In this document: one piece after another, positions 52,601 to 61,185 of the stretch
Layout of the letters: every line of letters begins with the position of its first letter
Position numbering within the stretch: position 1 is the first letter of the stretch
Source of the DNA: Hymenobacter negativus
GTDB lineage: Bacteria; Bacteroidota; Bacteroidia; Cytophagales; Hymenobacteraceae
DNA length: 64,000 bases
Assembly: GCF_016056375.1 (NCBI RefSeq)
Contig: NZ_JAEDAE010000004.1
Span: 124,001 to 188,000 of the forward strand
Direction of reading: 5' to 3'
The notes under the pieces: model-generated
Databases searched by the model: none
The model's input: only the letters and a program-made list of their open reading frames with translations
Told to the model about the DNA's origin: nothing
Translations under genes and position numbers: made by a program

Positions 52601-55600
52601 GCCACGGTGGGCTCGTCGCTAAATCCGGCCAAAGAGTTTGCCACCCTGACGGCGGCTGCCACGGCTTACAACAACAGCGGCTTGAGCGGCGCGGTCAATT
52701 TTGTGCTGCTCGATGCCACGTACTCGACAGGTGAAACGTTCCCCATTGTGTTCGGCAACAACCTCGAGGCCAGCGCCACCAACACGCTCACCATCCGGCC
52801 TGGCACCGGCGTAACGTCGGCCATTACCGCCGCCAGTTCGGTCCTGGCTTTCCTCAACGCCCGCTACATCACCGTAGATGGCTCGAACGTGGCCGGCGGC
52901 ACCACCCGCAACCTCACCGTGACCAGCACCAGCACCACGGCGGGCGCTTATGGCATTGGCCTCATCAGCACGGCCACCACTGGGCCGGGCAACCAGTTTA
53001 TCACGCTGCGCAATACCAACGTGGTGGGCGGCAGCAATACGGCGGCCACCTTCGGCATTTACGTAGGTAACGGCCCCGACAACGACAACATCACCGTGAC
53101 CAATAACACGGTGCAGGGCAGCTACTACGGCATCTATGCCTTCGGCTCGGCTACAACTTCGGCGGGCGGCATGGACAATTTGGTAGTGAGCAACAACGTG
53201 GTGGGGCCAGCCACGGCTTCGGCCACGGCCAACATCGGCACCTGGGGCATGCTGATTTCGAACGCCATAGCCCCGTCCATCACCGGCAACGAGGTACAGA
53301 ACGTAAGCAGTGCCAACGCCAACAACATCTACGGCATCTACCTGGTCGACAGCAAGAATGCCGTGTTGAGCCGCAACGCGGTGCACAACATCTCCTACAC
53401 CGGCACGAGCACCTATAAGGTGTGGGCCATCAATTCGCAGAATACCAACCTGTCGACGGCGGCTAACCCCAGCGCCGTTCGTATCGTCAACAACCTGGTG
53501 TACGCCATCACCTCGACGACGACCAGTGCTACCTGGAACACGGTGGGCATCAACCTGAGCGGCGGCTACAGCGACCAGATTGTGTACAACACCGTGTACC
53601 TGAGCGGGGCCCTGAGCGCTGCCAGCGGCACGGCCGGTTCGGCCGCGTTTGCCAACGGCAACCCCAGCGTGACGTCGGTATCGACCAACATCGATGTGCG
53701 CAACAACATCTTCGCCATCATCGGCGGCACGGGCGGCACCAGCACCACGCCGCTGTACGCGCACTACGAATACGGCAGCAGCGTGACGGGCAGCACCCTG
53801 AACTACAACGACCTGTACGTAACCGTGGGCGCTACCGGCTCGGCGCAGATTGGCCGCCTGAACTCGACGGACTACGCCACCCTGGCCGCCTGGCAAACCG
53901 CCACCGGCCAGGAAGCCAACTCGGTGAGCGCAGACCCGCAGTTTACGCAAACGGCCACCGTGCCCTACAACCTGACGCCTACCTCTGCCTTCCTGAATGG
54001 GGCGGCTACCCCGATTACGGGCGTGACCGTGGACTACACGGGCGCTACGCGCGGCACCACGCCCGACATCGGAGCCTATGAATTTACGCCCCCGGCCTGT
54101 CAGGCTGTAAGCAATCTGGCCTTTACTGGCATCACGCCCACCACGGCCAGCATCACCTTCACTGCCCCCACGGGTGCCAACAGCTACACGGTAACCTACA
54201 CGCCGGCTGGCGGCACCGCCACCACCGTGACGCCCAACCCCACCGGCTCGCCGGTGGCACTGACCGGCCTCACGGCCAGCACGACCTATACCGTAACGGT
54301 GACGACCAACTGCACGGGCGCTACTTCGCCCAGCGCTACGGGCACCTTCCGCACGGCATGCGCGCCGCCTACTTACGCTACGCTGCCCGCCACCGAGGGC
54401 TTCGAGAACACCTGGCTGAGCCGCTGCGACACCCGCGAGGTGCCCTCCGCGAGCTGGCTGAACACGCCTACCACGGGCAACAACTCGTGGCGGCGCGACG
54501 ACGACGGCGCCAGCGCTAACTGGACCTCGGCCACTTCGGGGAGCTTCAGCCCCGCCGGCAGCCAGGGCAGCGCCCACGCGGCCCGCTTCCATAGCTACTA
54601 CACCGCATCGGGCGTGATGGGTACGCTTGACTACTACGTGGACCTGAGCGCCACCGGCACCAAGCGCCTGACGTTCGACTACGTGAACGTGTCGACCGCC
54701 GGCAGCAAGCTGGAAGTGCTGCTCTCGACCGATGGCGGCACCACCTTCACCAGCACTCCGCTGCTAAGCGTGGCAACTTCGAGTACCTTCAGCACGAAAA
54801 CCGTGGACCTGACGGCCACCTCGGCCACCAGTGTTATCCGTTTCCGGGCCACTGGCGACTTCGGCAGCTACGACATCGGGCTCGACAACGTGCAGGTGCG
54901 CGTGCTGCCCAACGTCGACCTGGCCGCCACGGCCCTGGTTGCCCCAACCGCCACGCAGGGCTGCTACAGCAGCACCGAAACCGTGACGGTAGCAGTGAGC
55001 AACCTGGGCGCCCAAGCCCTTGACTTCAGCGTGAACCCGGCCACCGTAACGGCTACCGTAACCACGCCCACGGGCCCGCAAACCCTGAACGGCAGCATCA
55101 CGACGGGCACCTTGGCCGTCGGCGCTACCCAGAACGTGACCCTGACCCCGACGCTGAACATGGCAGCCGTAGGCACCTACACCTTCGCCATTTCGGCCAC
55201 GGTGACGGGCGACGGCAACACCGCCAACGACGCCCTGGCCCCGGCCCCGACCCGCACGGTAGTGGCCCCGGTGGCCGGTACGCTGAGCCCGGCCAGCAGC
55301 AGCCTCTGCGTGAGCGGCACGGCCGCCCTGAGCCTGACCGGTGCTGCCAACGGTAACATCCAGTACCAGAGCAGCTCGGATAACGTGACCTTCACCGACG
55401 TGACCGGTGCCACCAGCGCGGCCTATACCACGCCGGTGCTTACCAGCACCACCTACTACCGCGCCCAGGTGCGTTGCGGCACGGCCGTAGCCACTTCCAA
55501 CGTGAGCACCATCACGGTAACCAACCCGCTGGTGGCTTCGACCAATACGCCCGTAGCTATCTGCTCGGGCAGCACGGCCACGCTCACGGCTACGGCTACG

Positions 55601-58012
55601 GCCGGCAACCAGGTGCGTTTCTTCGACGTGGCCACCGGCGGCACGGCTCTGACCACCACTACGCCCGGCAGCTACACCACGCCGGCCCTCACCGCCAGCA
55701 CCACGTACTACGCAGAAGCCTACATCAGCAGCAGCAGCGTAGCGGGCCTGGCCGACAACTCGGCCAGCAACGGCACGTTCGTGCAGTCCACGCTCACGGA
55801 TTATCCGCTGGGCTTCGCGGTATCGCAGGCCGGCACGCTGGCTTCGGTTGATGTGTACCCAAGCGCCGCCGGCTCTCTGACCATTACCCTCTATCGCACC
55901 ACCGGTAGCCAGCCGGCCGGTACGACAACGGCCGTGGCCGGTTCGGATGTGACCATTAACGTAACGGCCGCCCAGGTGGGCACCCGCGTTACGGTGCCGC
56001 TGAACTACGCCCTGGCCGCCGGTGAATACCGCATTTCGAATTCTTCGGGCACGCTGGGCCGCTTCAGCACCTACACCGGCACCTACCCGCTCACATCGGG
56101 GCCGCTCACGGTGCGGGGCTCTTACACTGCGGCTACTTCGACCAGCTTCTCGAACACGACCTACAACAGCTTCTTCAACCTGACCTTTACCAGCGAGTGC
56201 GCCGGTGCAACCCGCACGGCCATTCAGGTGAACGTGACGCAGCCGGCTACGGCCAGCTTCGCGGCGGCTACAGGCAGCAGCTGCGGCACCTCGGCGGTGG
56301 CACTGGCGGGCTCGGTGGGCGGCTCGGCCACGGGCGGCACCTACACCAGCAGCGGCACGGGCACGTTCTCGCCCAATGCCACTACGCTGACTGCCACTTA
56401 CACGCCTTCGGCCGCTGATGTAACGGCTGGTTCGGTAACCATCACGCTGACTTCGGCCGGCTCGACGCCCTGCCCCGCTGCTACGGCTACCTTCGCACTG
56501 AGCATCAGCCGGGCTCCGGTGGCCAGCTTCAGCTACCCGGCAGCTACCACGTACTGCGCTGGTTCGACCAGCACCGTTTCGCCCACGCTGGGCAGCGGCG
56601 CCACGGCCGGTACGTTCTCTTCGACTTCGGGCCTGACCATTAACGCCACCACCGGCGTTATCACCCTGGCTTCGTCTACGGCCGGCACCTACACCGTGAC
56701 CAACACGGTGGCCGCCAGTGGTGCCTGCGCCGCTGTTTCGGCGACGACCACGGTAACCATCACGCCGGCTACTTCGGCCACGTTTGCTTACAGCACGGGC
56801 ACGTTCTGCGCCAGCGGTACCAACCCCACGCCCACGGTGACGGGCACGGCTGGCGGCACGTTCAGTTCGACCACGGGCCTGAGCCTCAACGCCACGACCG
56901 GTGCCATTAACCTGAGCGCCTCGACGCCCGGCACCTACACCGTGACCTACACGGTGGCCGGCGCCTGCGGCAGCAGCAGCACCCAGTCGGTGACGATTAC
57001 CACCGCTTCGTTGGCAACGTTCAGCTACGGTACCCCTGCTACCTACTGCGTGAGCGGCACGACCAATCCTACGCCCAGCTTTGGCACGGGTGCCAGCGGT
57101 GGCGTGTTCAGCTCGACTACGGGCCTGACCATTAACGCCACCACGGGCGTGATTACGCTCAGCTCCTCAACGCCCGGCACCTACACCGTGACCAATACCA
57201 TCGCCGCCAGCGGCGGGTGCGCCGCTGCCACGGCTACCACCACGGTGACCATCACGGCGGCTCCGACGGCTTCGTTCAGCTACGCCACCACGGCGGGCTG
57301 CGCAGGTTCGACCACCGCTGTGACGCCCACGCTGGGCACTGGCGCTACGGCCGGCACGTTCTCCTCGACCACGGGCCTGGTGATTAACGCCACCACGGGT
57401 GCTATTAACCTGGCTACCTCCACGGCTGGTACCTACACCGTGACCAACACGGTAGCCGCTGCCGGCGGTTGCGCCGCCGCCACGGCCACGGCCACCTTCA
57501 CGGTGAACCCGCGTCCGGCCACGCCAACCATCAGCGTGGTGTACAACGGCACCACGACGACGCTGACTTCCAGCGCCACGACCGGCAACCAGTGGTACCT
57601 CAACGGCAACCTCATCACCGGCGCCACGGGCCAGACCTACGTGGTGAACGGCTTGCCCGCGCAGTACGGCTCCTACACGGTGGTGGTGACCAATGCCAAC
57701 GGCTGCACTTCGCTGCCGTCGGCTCCGCTGGTTATCACGTCGGCGAAGAGCGGCATTGCCGGCGCCAGCCTGCAGGTGTACCCCAACCCCACGCCCACGG
57801 GCCAGATGACCCTGGAGCTGACCGGTTACCGCCTCGCCACCCAGCTCACTGTGCTTGACGCATTGGGCCGGGTTATCATCAGCGAGCTACTGCCGGCCAA
57901 CGCCGGTACCGCCACCCACACCCTCAACCTGAAGGATGTGGCCACGGGCGTGTACCTGCTGCGTCTGCGCAATGCTGACGGCGTGGAAACCCGCCGCCTG
58001 GTGCGCGAGTAG
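49655..58012 (+). CDS. Giant T9SS-secreted protein with beta-helix and Ig-like repeats
   Basis: 2785 residues. Signal peptide (about 1-29, ending ARAQ); a first beta-helix region (about 35-760) with many NTVxN/GNTI units; a short Ig-like stretch near 850; a second beta-helix (about 973-1470); a fibronectin III-like domain (about 1481-1570); a domain starting [15 protein letters not shown] (about 1577-1750); a CARDB-like domain (from 1753); further Ig-like parts; four ~84-residue repeats (about 2289-2622); and a C-terminal sorting domain ([17 protein letters not shown] from 2706) with the type IX secretion signature. It is probably an exported surface adhesin or polysaccharide-binding protein; the exact ligand is unknown. 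Thr, Ser, Ala and Gly dominate. Confidence 0.9.
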   Translation: MHKPFLANRLSRWLTVAVLALLSATSARAQLTGTKAIPGDYATVAAAISALNAGGVGAGGVTFNIAAGYTETFASPTAGAITATGTAANPIAFLKSGSGANPLITAGVGTTTNLDAIISLSGSDYVTFDGISLAESAANTTATTQMEFGIALFRPSATDGCQYNVIRNCVITLNKANTGTFGIYGAASTAALATSVAATAPSGANSYNKINGNTVSNAVSGMYLTGSTSTAAANYDLGNEIGVTAGNTVTNFGGVATSGWGIGVNIQNGAKIANNTVNSNGGTAGTSTLRGIYGNTGTSSNIDITNNTVTLAGGATTSSVIGIDNSIGSTAASNTVNITGNTIQNSTYATSTTGAFYGIQNTATAAVVNLNGNTISGNASTSTSGTFMALRNTASAPTLNINNNVITNNTLTGSGEYDAVYNSGTTSTAMAVNGNQFSSTAALATTGSVYFLQNSISNTGTVAMQNNTFGSFTKSGAGGTVYGYYNNSSPTATQTISGNTMSNITLSGATNFYGTFVNTSSSQTSILTGNTVSNITGGTSAVYGLYIAYGTATSTVNTNVVTGLSAAASVYGLYLGSSLQGGNTYGNTISALTASGASSTVYGLYTAAVSPNIYTNKIYNLANSDAAGVVYGVYETGGTTTTLYNNLVGDLRATASTNLNAVVGLFINSGTTANTYYNTFYLAASSTGATFGTSGIYLGSTSTTLDARNNIVVNKSTAVGTGGYTAALRRVSGTAGTAPANYATTSNNNALYAGTPSATNLIYVEGTTTATNAQQTLAAYKAFMGNRDQQAVTEDVPFLSTTGTAATFLHVNPAVATQVEGGGTPVSGITTDFDGDTRNASTPDIGADEGAFTPQDLTGPSITFTALGNTSSTGDRTLTATITDPSGISTSAPPRIFYRKGTSGAFTSALATSSSGSSYTFTISATALGGLAAGDVVQYYVVAQDVPGNVSSNPAGGTFTAAPATPASYQILSILSGTYYVTATVGSSLNPAKEFATLTAAATAYNNSGLSGAVNFVLLDATYSTGETFPIVFGNNLEASATNTLTIRPGTGVTSAITAASSVLAFLNARYITVDGSNVAGGTTRNLTVTSTSTTAGAYGIGLISTATTGPGNQFITLRNTNVVGGSNTAATFGIYVGNGPDNDNITVTNNTVQGSYYGIYAFGSATTSAGGMDNLVVSNNVVGPATASATANIGTWGMLISNAIAPSITGNEVQNVSSANANNIYGIYLVDSKNAVLSRNAVHNISYTGTSTYKVWAINSQNTNLSTAANPSAVRIVNNLVYAITSTTTSATWNTVGINLSGGYSDQIVYNTVYLSGALSAASGTAGSAAFANGNPSVTSVSTNIDVRNNIFAIIGGTGGTSTTPLYAHYEYGSSVTGSTLNYNDLYVTVGATGSAQIGRLNSTDYATLAAWQTATGQEANSVSADPQFTQTATVPYNLTPTSAFLNGAATPITGVTVDYTGATRGTTPDIGAYEFTPPACQAVSNLAFTGITPTTASITFTAPTGANSYTVTYTPAGGTATTVTPNPTGSPVALTGLTASTTYTVTVTTNCTGATSPSATGTFRTACAPPTYATLPATEGFENTWLSRCDTREVPSASWLNTPTTGNNSWRRDDDGASANWTSATSGSFSPAGSQGSAHAARFHSYYTASGVMGTLDYYVDLSATGTKRLTFDYVNVSTAGSKLEVLLSTDGGTTFTSTPLLSVATSSTFSTKTVDLTATSATSVIRFRATGDFGSYDIGLDNVQVRVLPNVDLAATALVAPTATQGCYSSTETVTVAVSNLGAQALDFSVNPATVTATVTTPTGPQTLNGSITTGTLAVGATQNVTLTPTLNMAAVGTYTFAISATVTGDGNTANDALAPAPTRTVVAPVAGTLSPASSSLCVSGTAALSLTGAANGNIQYQSSSDNVTFTDVTGATSAAYTTPVLTSTTYYRAQVRCGTAVATSNVSTITVTNPLVASTNTPVAICSGSTATLTATATAGNQVRFFDVATGGTALTTTTPGSYTTPALTASTTYYAEAYISSSSVAGLADNSASNGTFVQSTLTDYPLGFAVSQAGTLASVDVYPSAAGSLTITLYRTTGSQPAGTTTAVAGSDVTINVTAAQVGTRVTVPLNYALAAGEYRISNSSGTLGRFSTYTGTYPLTSGPLTVRGSYTAATSTSFSNTTYNSFFNLTFTSECAGATRTAIQVNVTQPATASFAAATGSSCGTSAVALAGSVGGSATGGTYTSSGTGTFSPNATTLTATYTPSAADVTAGSVTITLTSAGSTPCPAATATFALSISRAPVASFSYPAATTYCAGSTSTVSPTLGSGATAGTFSSTSGLTINATTGVITLASSTAGTYTVTNTVAASGACAAVSATTTVTITPATSATFAYSTGTFCASGTNPTPTVTGTAGGTFSSTTGLSLNATTGAINLSASTPGTYTVTYTVAGACGSSSTQSVTITTASLATFSYGTPATYCVSGTTNPTPSFGTGASGGVFSSTTGLTINATTGVITLSSSTPGTYTVTNTIAASGGCAAATATTTVTITAAPTASFSYATTAGCAGSTTAVTPTLGTGATAGTFSSTTGLVINATTGAINLATSTAGTYTVTNTVAAAGGCAAATATATFTVNPRPATPTISVVYNGTTTTLTSSATTGNQWYLNGNLITGATGQTYVVNGLPAQYGSYTVVVTNANGCTSLPSAPLVITSAKSGIAGASLQVYPNPTPTGQMTLELTGYRLATQLTVLDALGRVIISELLPANAGTATHTLNLKDVATGVYLLRLRNADGVETRRLVRE
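56519..57514 (+). repeat. Four tandem ~250-base repeats inside the giant protein gene
   Basis: Four consecutive units of about 79-85 codons. Each has an F-x-Y start, a cysteine about 10 residues later (YCAGST, FCASGT, YCVSGT, GCAGST), then [18 protein letters not shown] and PGTYTVTNT. The similarity is also high at the DNA level, which makes this stretch prone to recombination or assembly collapse. Confidence 0.85.
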
Positions 58013-58032
58013 TCGCCGTTAGGCCCCCATTG

Positions 58033-58067
58033 AAAAGCCCCGCTGGCATTGCCGGCGGGGCTTTTTT
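58033..58067 (+). terminator. Rho-independent terminator after the giant gene
   Basis: Arms AAAAGCCCCGCTGGC and GCCGGCGGGGCTTTT with a short loop and T-run. Confidence 0.88.
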
Positions 58068-58093
58068 GTGCGTTATTGGAAAGCTTTACCGGC

Positions 58094-58999
58094 TTATTCG
58101 TCGGCTTCGTCGGGCAGAATATTCACGTCCTGCACCAACACCATTTTCTCGATTTCCTTGCCACGCTTGGTGGCGGCCAGGCCGCCGAGGGCGGTTTCCT
58201 TGTAGCGGGTTTCCATGGCCTGGCCCACCTCGCCTAGGGCTGCCACGCACTGGTCAACGGGAATCACCGGGTCGATGCCGGCAATGGCAATCTGGGCCGA
58301 GGAGAAGGCAATAGCCGAGGCCGAGGCGTTGCGCACCACGCAGGGCACTTCCACGAGGCCGGCCACGGGGTCGCACACCAGCCCGAGCATGCACTGGATG
58401 GTGACGGCCACTGCCGCAAATACCTGCTCCACGGGCCCGCCCAGGCAGTACACAATGGCCCCGCTGCCCATGGCGGCGGCCGAACCGGTTTCGGCCTGGC
58501 AGCCGCCCACGGCCCCAGCCAGCGAAGCATTTTGCTCAATGATGAGGGCAATGCCGGCCGCCACCAGCAGGCCTTCCAGAATTTTCCGGTCGTCGAGCTT
58601 GTGTAAATCCTGCAACGTGACGAGCACGCCGGGCAAAATGCCCGAGGCCCCGGCCGTGGGCGCGGCCACCACCCGGCCCATGCAGGAATTCACTTCCTTA
58701 GCGCCTAAAGCGCGGGTAACAAGCTGCTTGAACTCGGGCGACAGGACGGTAACGGGCGAGGCGGCAATTTTCTTGGCCCCGTTGTTTATCATGCCTGAGC
58801 GGGAAGTCATGTTGCCGGTGAGGCCCTCGTGCACGGCGTCGCGCATCACGTCGTAGGCCCGCTGCAGGCCGGCCCAGATTTCGTCTTCGGTGCGGCCCTT
58901 CTGCTCGATTTCGTAGGCGAGGACGGGTTGATAAAGCGGTTCGCCGGTTTCGGCGCAGTGGGCTTGCCAGGAAGCAAAATCGGTGAAGAGCAAAGACAT
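58094..58999 (-). CDS. sdaAA: L-serine dehydratase, iron-sulfur type, alpha subunit
   Basis: 301 residues. Converts L-serine to pyruvate and ammonia with a [4Fe-4S] cluster. C167 (GGCQAETG), C209 (LVCDPVAG) and C220 (VEVPC) keep the 42- and 11-residue spacing of the known cluster ligands. NSCMGRVVAAPTAGASGILP is the conserved substrate region. I chose the ATG at 58999; the frame up to 59113 adds an unrelated leader. The family's regulatory beta subunit gene is not adjacent, so this may act alone or with a partner elsewhere. Confidence 0.93.
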   Translation of the reverse strand: MSLLFTDFASWQAHCAETGEPLYQPVLAYEIEQKGRTEDEIWAGLQRAYDVMRDAVHEGLTGNMTSRSGMINNGAKKIAASPVTVLSPEFKQLVTRALGAKEVNSCMGRVVAAPTAGASGILPGVLVTLQDLHKLDDRKILEGLLVAAGIALIIEQNASLAGAVGGCQAETGSAAAMGSGAIVYCLGGPVEQVFAAVAVTIQCMLGLVCDPVAGLVEVPCVVRNASASAIAFSSAQIAIAGIDPVIPVDQCVAALGEVGQAMETRYKETALGGLAATKRGKEIEKMVLVQDVNILPDEADE

Positions 59000-59195
59000 A
59001 GTGGGTGGGATTGAGGGAGGCGAATGAATTGGCCCCGGCTGAACACCTGCAACAACAAGTGGACGCGGGTTCGTTTCGGAGATTACGACCCGCTGCCAGC
59101 CGGCGGGGTGCAAAGGTGTACGTTTCTGGCCGCTAAAACGGCAGGGCGCGGCATTGGCTGGGTTTGGCTAGCTCTTTTTTTACTGTTTGGGCACC

Positions 59196-59230
59196 AAAAA
59201 GCCGCCCCTGAAAAGCAGGGGCGGCTTTCT
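59196..59230 (-). terminator. Rho-independent terminator of the T9SS protein gene
   Basis: AAAGCCGCCCCTG and CAGGGGCGGCTTT arms (59198-59228) with a five-base loop. The A-run on the left gives a U-run on the minus strand. Confidence 0.82.
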
Positions 59231-59245
59231 AACGGGAGTCGTTTG

Positions 59246-60499
59246 CTATTCTACTACCAGCTTCACAGCCTGGCTTTGAGTTCCGGCCATGAGGCGCACG
59301 GTGTAAAGGCCGGGGGCCGGGGGCAGCTGCGCCAGCGGCAACATGTGCTCGCCCGCGGCCTGCGCGGCAGCCGGCCGGCTAAACACTACGCGGCCCAGGC
59401 CATCAAATACGGTCACCGCGACGGATGCCGCAGCCGGCAGCGTGTAGTGCATTTCCGTGGCCTGGCCGGAGCGGCTGGGGTTGGGCACCAGCGCGAGACC
59501 GACTTGCAGCGCCTTGGCCGGGGTGGTGGCCAGCAAGCGCTGGTAAGTGTACACGTAGCGGTAGTCGTTTGCGTAAGCGCCGTTGGTGTACACTTGGTAC
59601 AGGTCGGTGGTCAGGTTGCCGTCGGTGTCGTAGGTCTCGATACCCTGCGAGTAGGGCACCCAGGCCGTGGCTCCGCTAGCGCGCTCTACCACATAGCTGG
59701 CTAGCTGCGGGGTGGCGGGCACACCAATGGGCGTGGCCGTGTAGGTGTTGGTAACGCGGTAGGCGTTGACGTACGCCCCATTGGAGTAGCCCTGCTGCGT
59801 GTCGGTGAGGCGCTGGCCGGCCGCATTGTAGGTGAACAAGTCACGCTGGAAGGGGCTGAACGTGGTGCCCGAAACATCCGCCAGTTGAAAATCGTCTACC
59901 GTCACCTGCCCCTGAGCGTTGTAGGTAAACAGCTCCTGGTCGTCGGCCAGGTACGACGAGCCGAAGTACGATTCGTCGAGGATGCGCGTGTTCTGGCCTT
60001 GGGCGTTGTAGGTGTAGGTGGTGCGGCCGTAGGGGCGCCAGCTGCCGCTCACGCGTACGCTTTGCAGCTCCTGCAGCAGGTTGCCCTGGGTGTCGTAAGT
60101 GTAGGTCATGGCCAGGGTGGCCGTGGTGTTGAGGGTGCCGTTGGTGTAAACGAAAGTCGAGTCGGACGTAAGCTTGCCAGCGGCGTTGTACTGGTAGTTT
60201 TCCTGGCGCAGGGCGCGCAGGGCGGCCCCGCGGGTGGGCGCATTTTCGCGCAGCTCACGCAGGGGCTTGTTCAGGGCCGTGAAGCGGGAGTAAGTGTAGC
60301 GCAGGGTATCGAGCCAGGCGCCGCCGCGGTATTGCTGCTTGAGGGCCGTGAGCTGGCGGAAGCCCGTATTGGACGCGAGGCGCTGGGCCGTGGCCGGCTG
60401 AGTGGCGGCCTGTGGCTCGCGGTGCAAACGCAGCTGCGCAACTGCCGGCTGGGCCAACACGCTCACGAACAACAACGCGGTGAGTAATTCTTTCTTCAT
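59246..60499 (-). CDS. Secreted protein with YD-like repeats and T9SS sorting domain
   Basis: 417 residues. The signal peptide is MKKELLTALLFVSVLAQPAV then AQ. The middle carries seven or so repeats around YNAAGKLTSDST, YDTQGNLLQELQ, YNAQGQNTRILD, YNAQGQVTVDDF and YDTDGNLTTDLY, similar to YD repeats. The C-terminal ~80 residues (VPNPSRSGQATEMHYTLPAA then VTVFDGLGRVVF) form a type A T9SS sorting domain, so the protein should cross the outer membrane by that system. Function unknown; surface-exposed structural or binding role inferred. Confidence 0.85.
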   Translation of the reverse strand: MKKELLTALLFVSVLAQPAVAQLRLHREPQAATQPATAQRLASNTGFRQLTALKQQYRGGAWLDTLRYTYSRFTALNKPLRELRENAPTRGAALRALRQENYQYNAAGKLTSDSTFVYTNGTLNTTATLAMTYTYDTQGNLLQELQSVRVSGSWRPYGRTTYTYNAQGQNTRILDESYFGSSYLADDQELFTYNAQGQVTVDDFQLADVSGTTFSPFQRDLFTYNAAGQRLTDTQQGYSNGAYVNAYRVTNTYTATPIGVPATPQLASYVVERASGATAWVPYSQGIETYDTDGNLTTDLYQVYTNGAYANDYRYVYTYQRLLATTPAKALQVGLALVPNPSRSGQATEMHYTLPAAASVAVTVFDGLGRVVFSRPAAAQAAGEHMLPLAQLPPAPGLYTVRLMAGTQSQAVKLVVE

Positions 60500-60530
60500 T
60501 TAAAAGAGTGAAAATGGGTGGGAATAAGAA

Positions 60531-60568
60531 AGCCGAGCCCCCACTGCACACGCAGCGGAAGCTCGGCT
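60531..60568 (-). terminator. Probable terminator of msrB
   Basis: AGCCGAGC and GCTCGGCT arms pair across a 22-base loop; on the minus strand the stem is followed by a T-rich run. The loop is long, so efficiency is uncertain. Confidence 0.55.
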
Positions 60569-60606
60569 CAAAATTACACTATACCAAATTATAACTCAGC
60601 CAACTG

Positions 60607-61074
60607 CTACTTCGCTACGGCCGCGTCCTGGCCCTCCGTCACCAGCTTGATACTGGCCGAGTTGATGCACAGACGCAGGCCGCTGGGCGCCGGGCCGTCG
60701 GGGAAAACGTGCCCCTGGTGGGCGTCGCACACGTTGCAAAGCACCTCCACGCGCACCATGCCGTAGCTGGTGTCTTTCTTGTAGCGGATGGCGCTTTCAT
60801 CGACGGGCTGCGTGAACGACGGCCAGCCGGTGCCGCTCTCGAACTTGGTGCGCGAGTCGTAGAGCGGGGTGCCGCAGCACACGCAGGCGTAGAGGCCGGC
60901 CTCGTGGGCCTCGCAGTATTCGCCGGTGAAGGCGCGCTCGGTGCCGTGCTCGCGGGTGACGTGGTATTGCTCGGGCGTGAGCTGGGCGCGCCACTCGGCG
61001 GGCGTTTTCTCCACGCGGCGGGGCGAGGGAATGGGGTGGTTAGCGAGGCGAATAACGTCGTTCCAGGTTTGCAT
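60607..61074 (-). CDS. msrB: Peptide-methionine (R)-S-oxide reductase
   Basis: 155 residues; repairs oxidised methionine. Zinc ligands are the pairs C64/C67 ([11 protein letters not shown]) and C113/C116 ([12 protein letters not shown]), and the catalytic Cys is C136 ([10 protein letters not shown]). [12 protein letters not shown] is the substrate-binding stretch. The start at 61074 gives a normal cytoplasmic form without a signal peptide. No msrA gene is next to it. Confidence 0.95.
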   Translation of the reverse strand: MQTWNDVIRLANHPIPSPRRVEKTPAEWRAQLTPEQYHVTREHGTERAFTGEYCEAHEAGLYACVCCGTPLYDSRTKFESGTGWPSFTQPVDESAIRYKKDTSYGMVRVEVLCNVCDAHQGHVFPDGPAPSGLRLCINSASIKLVTEGQDAAVAK

Positions 61075-61082
61075 AAAGTGGC

Positions 61083-61157
61083 GCGGGCTTCAGCCCGCCG
61101 GATTTAGTGAAAGTCAGTGGCTAGAACGCGGCCGGCCCCGGGAGGTTTCCGGCCGCG
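61083..61157. other. Two hairpins between msrB and the broken glycosyltransferase gene
   Basis: GCGGGCTTCAGCCCGC (61083-61098) and a longer stem CGCGGCCGG (61127-61135) with CCGGCCGCG (61149-61157). Neither has a T-run. They may be decayed repeats or transcript-end structures. Confidence 0.5.
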
Positions 61158-61185
61158 GTAGGTAGACGCCCCGCTGCCCGATTCC

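Noticed and set aside
52619..54592. 657-residue minus-strand open frame opposite the giant gene
   Set aside because: Shadow of the repetitive Thr/Ala/Gly codons; no signal, no domain.
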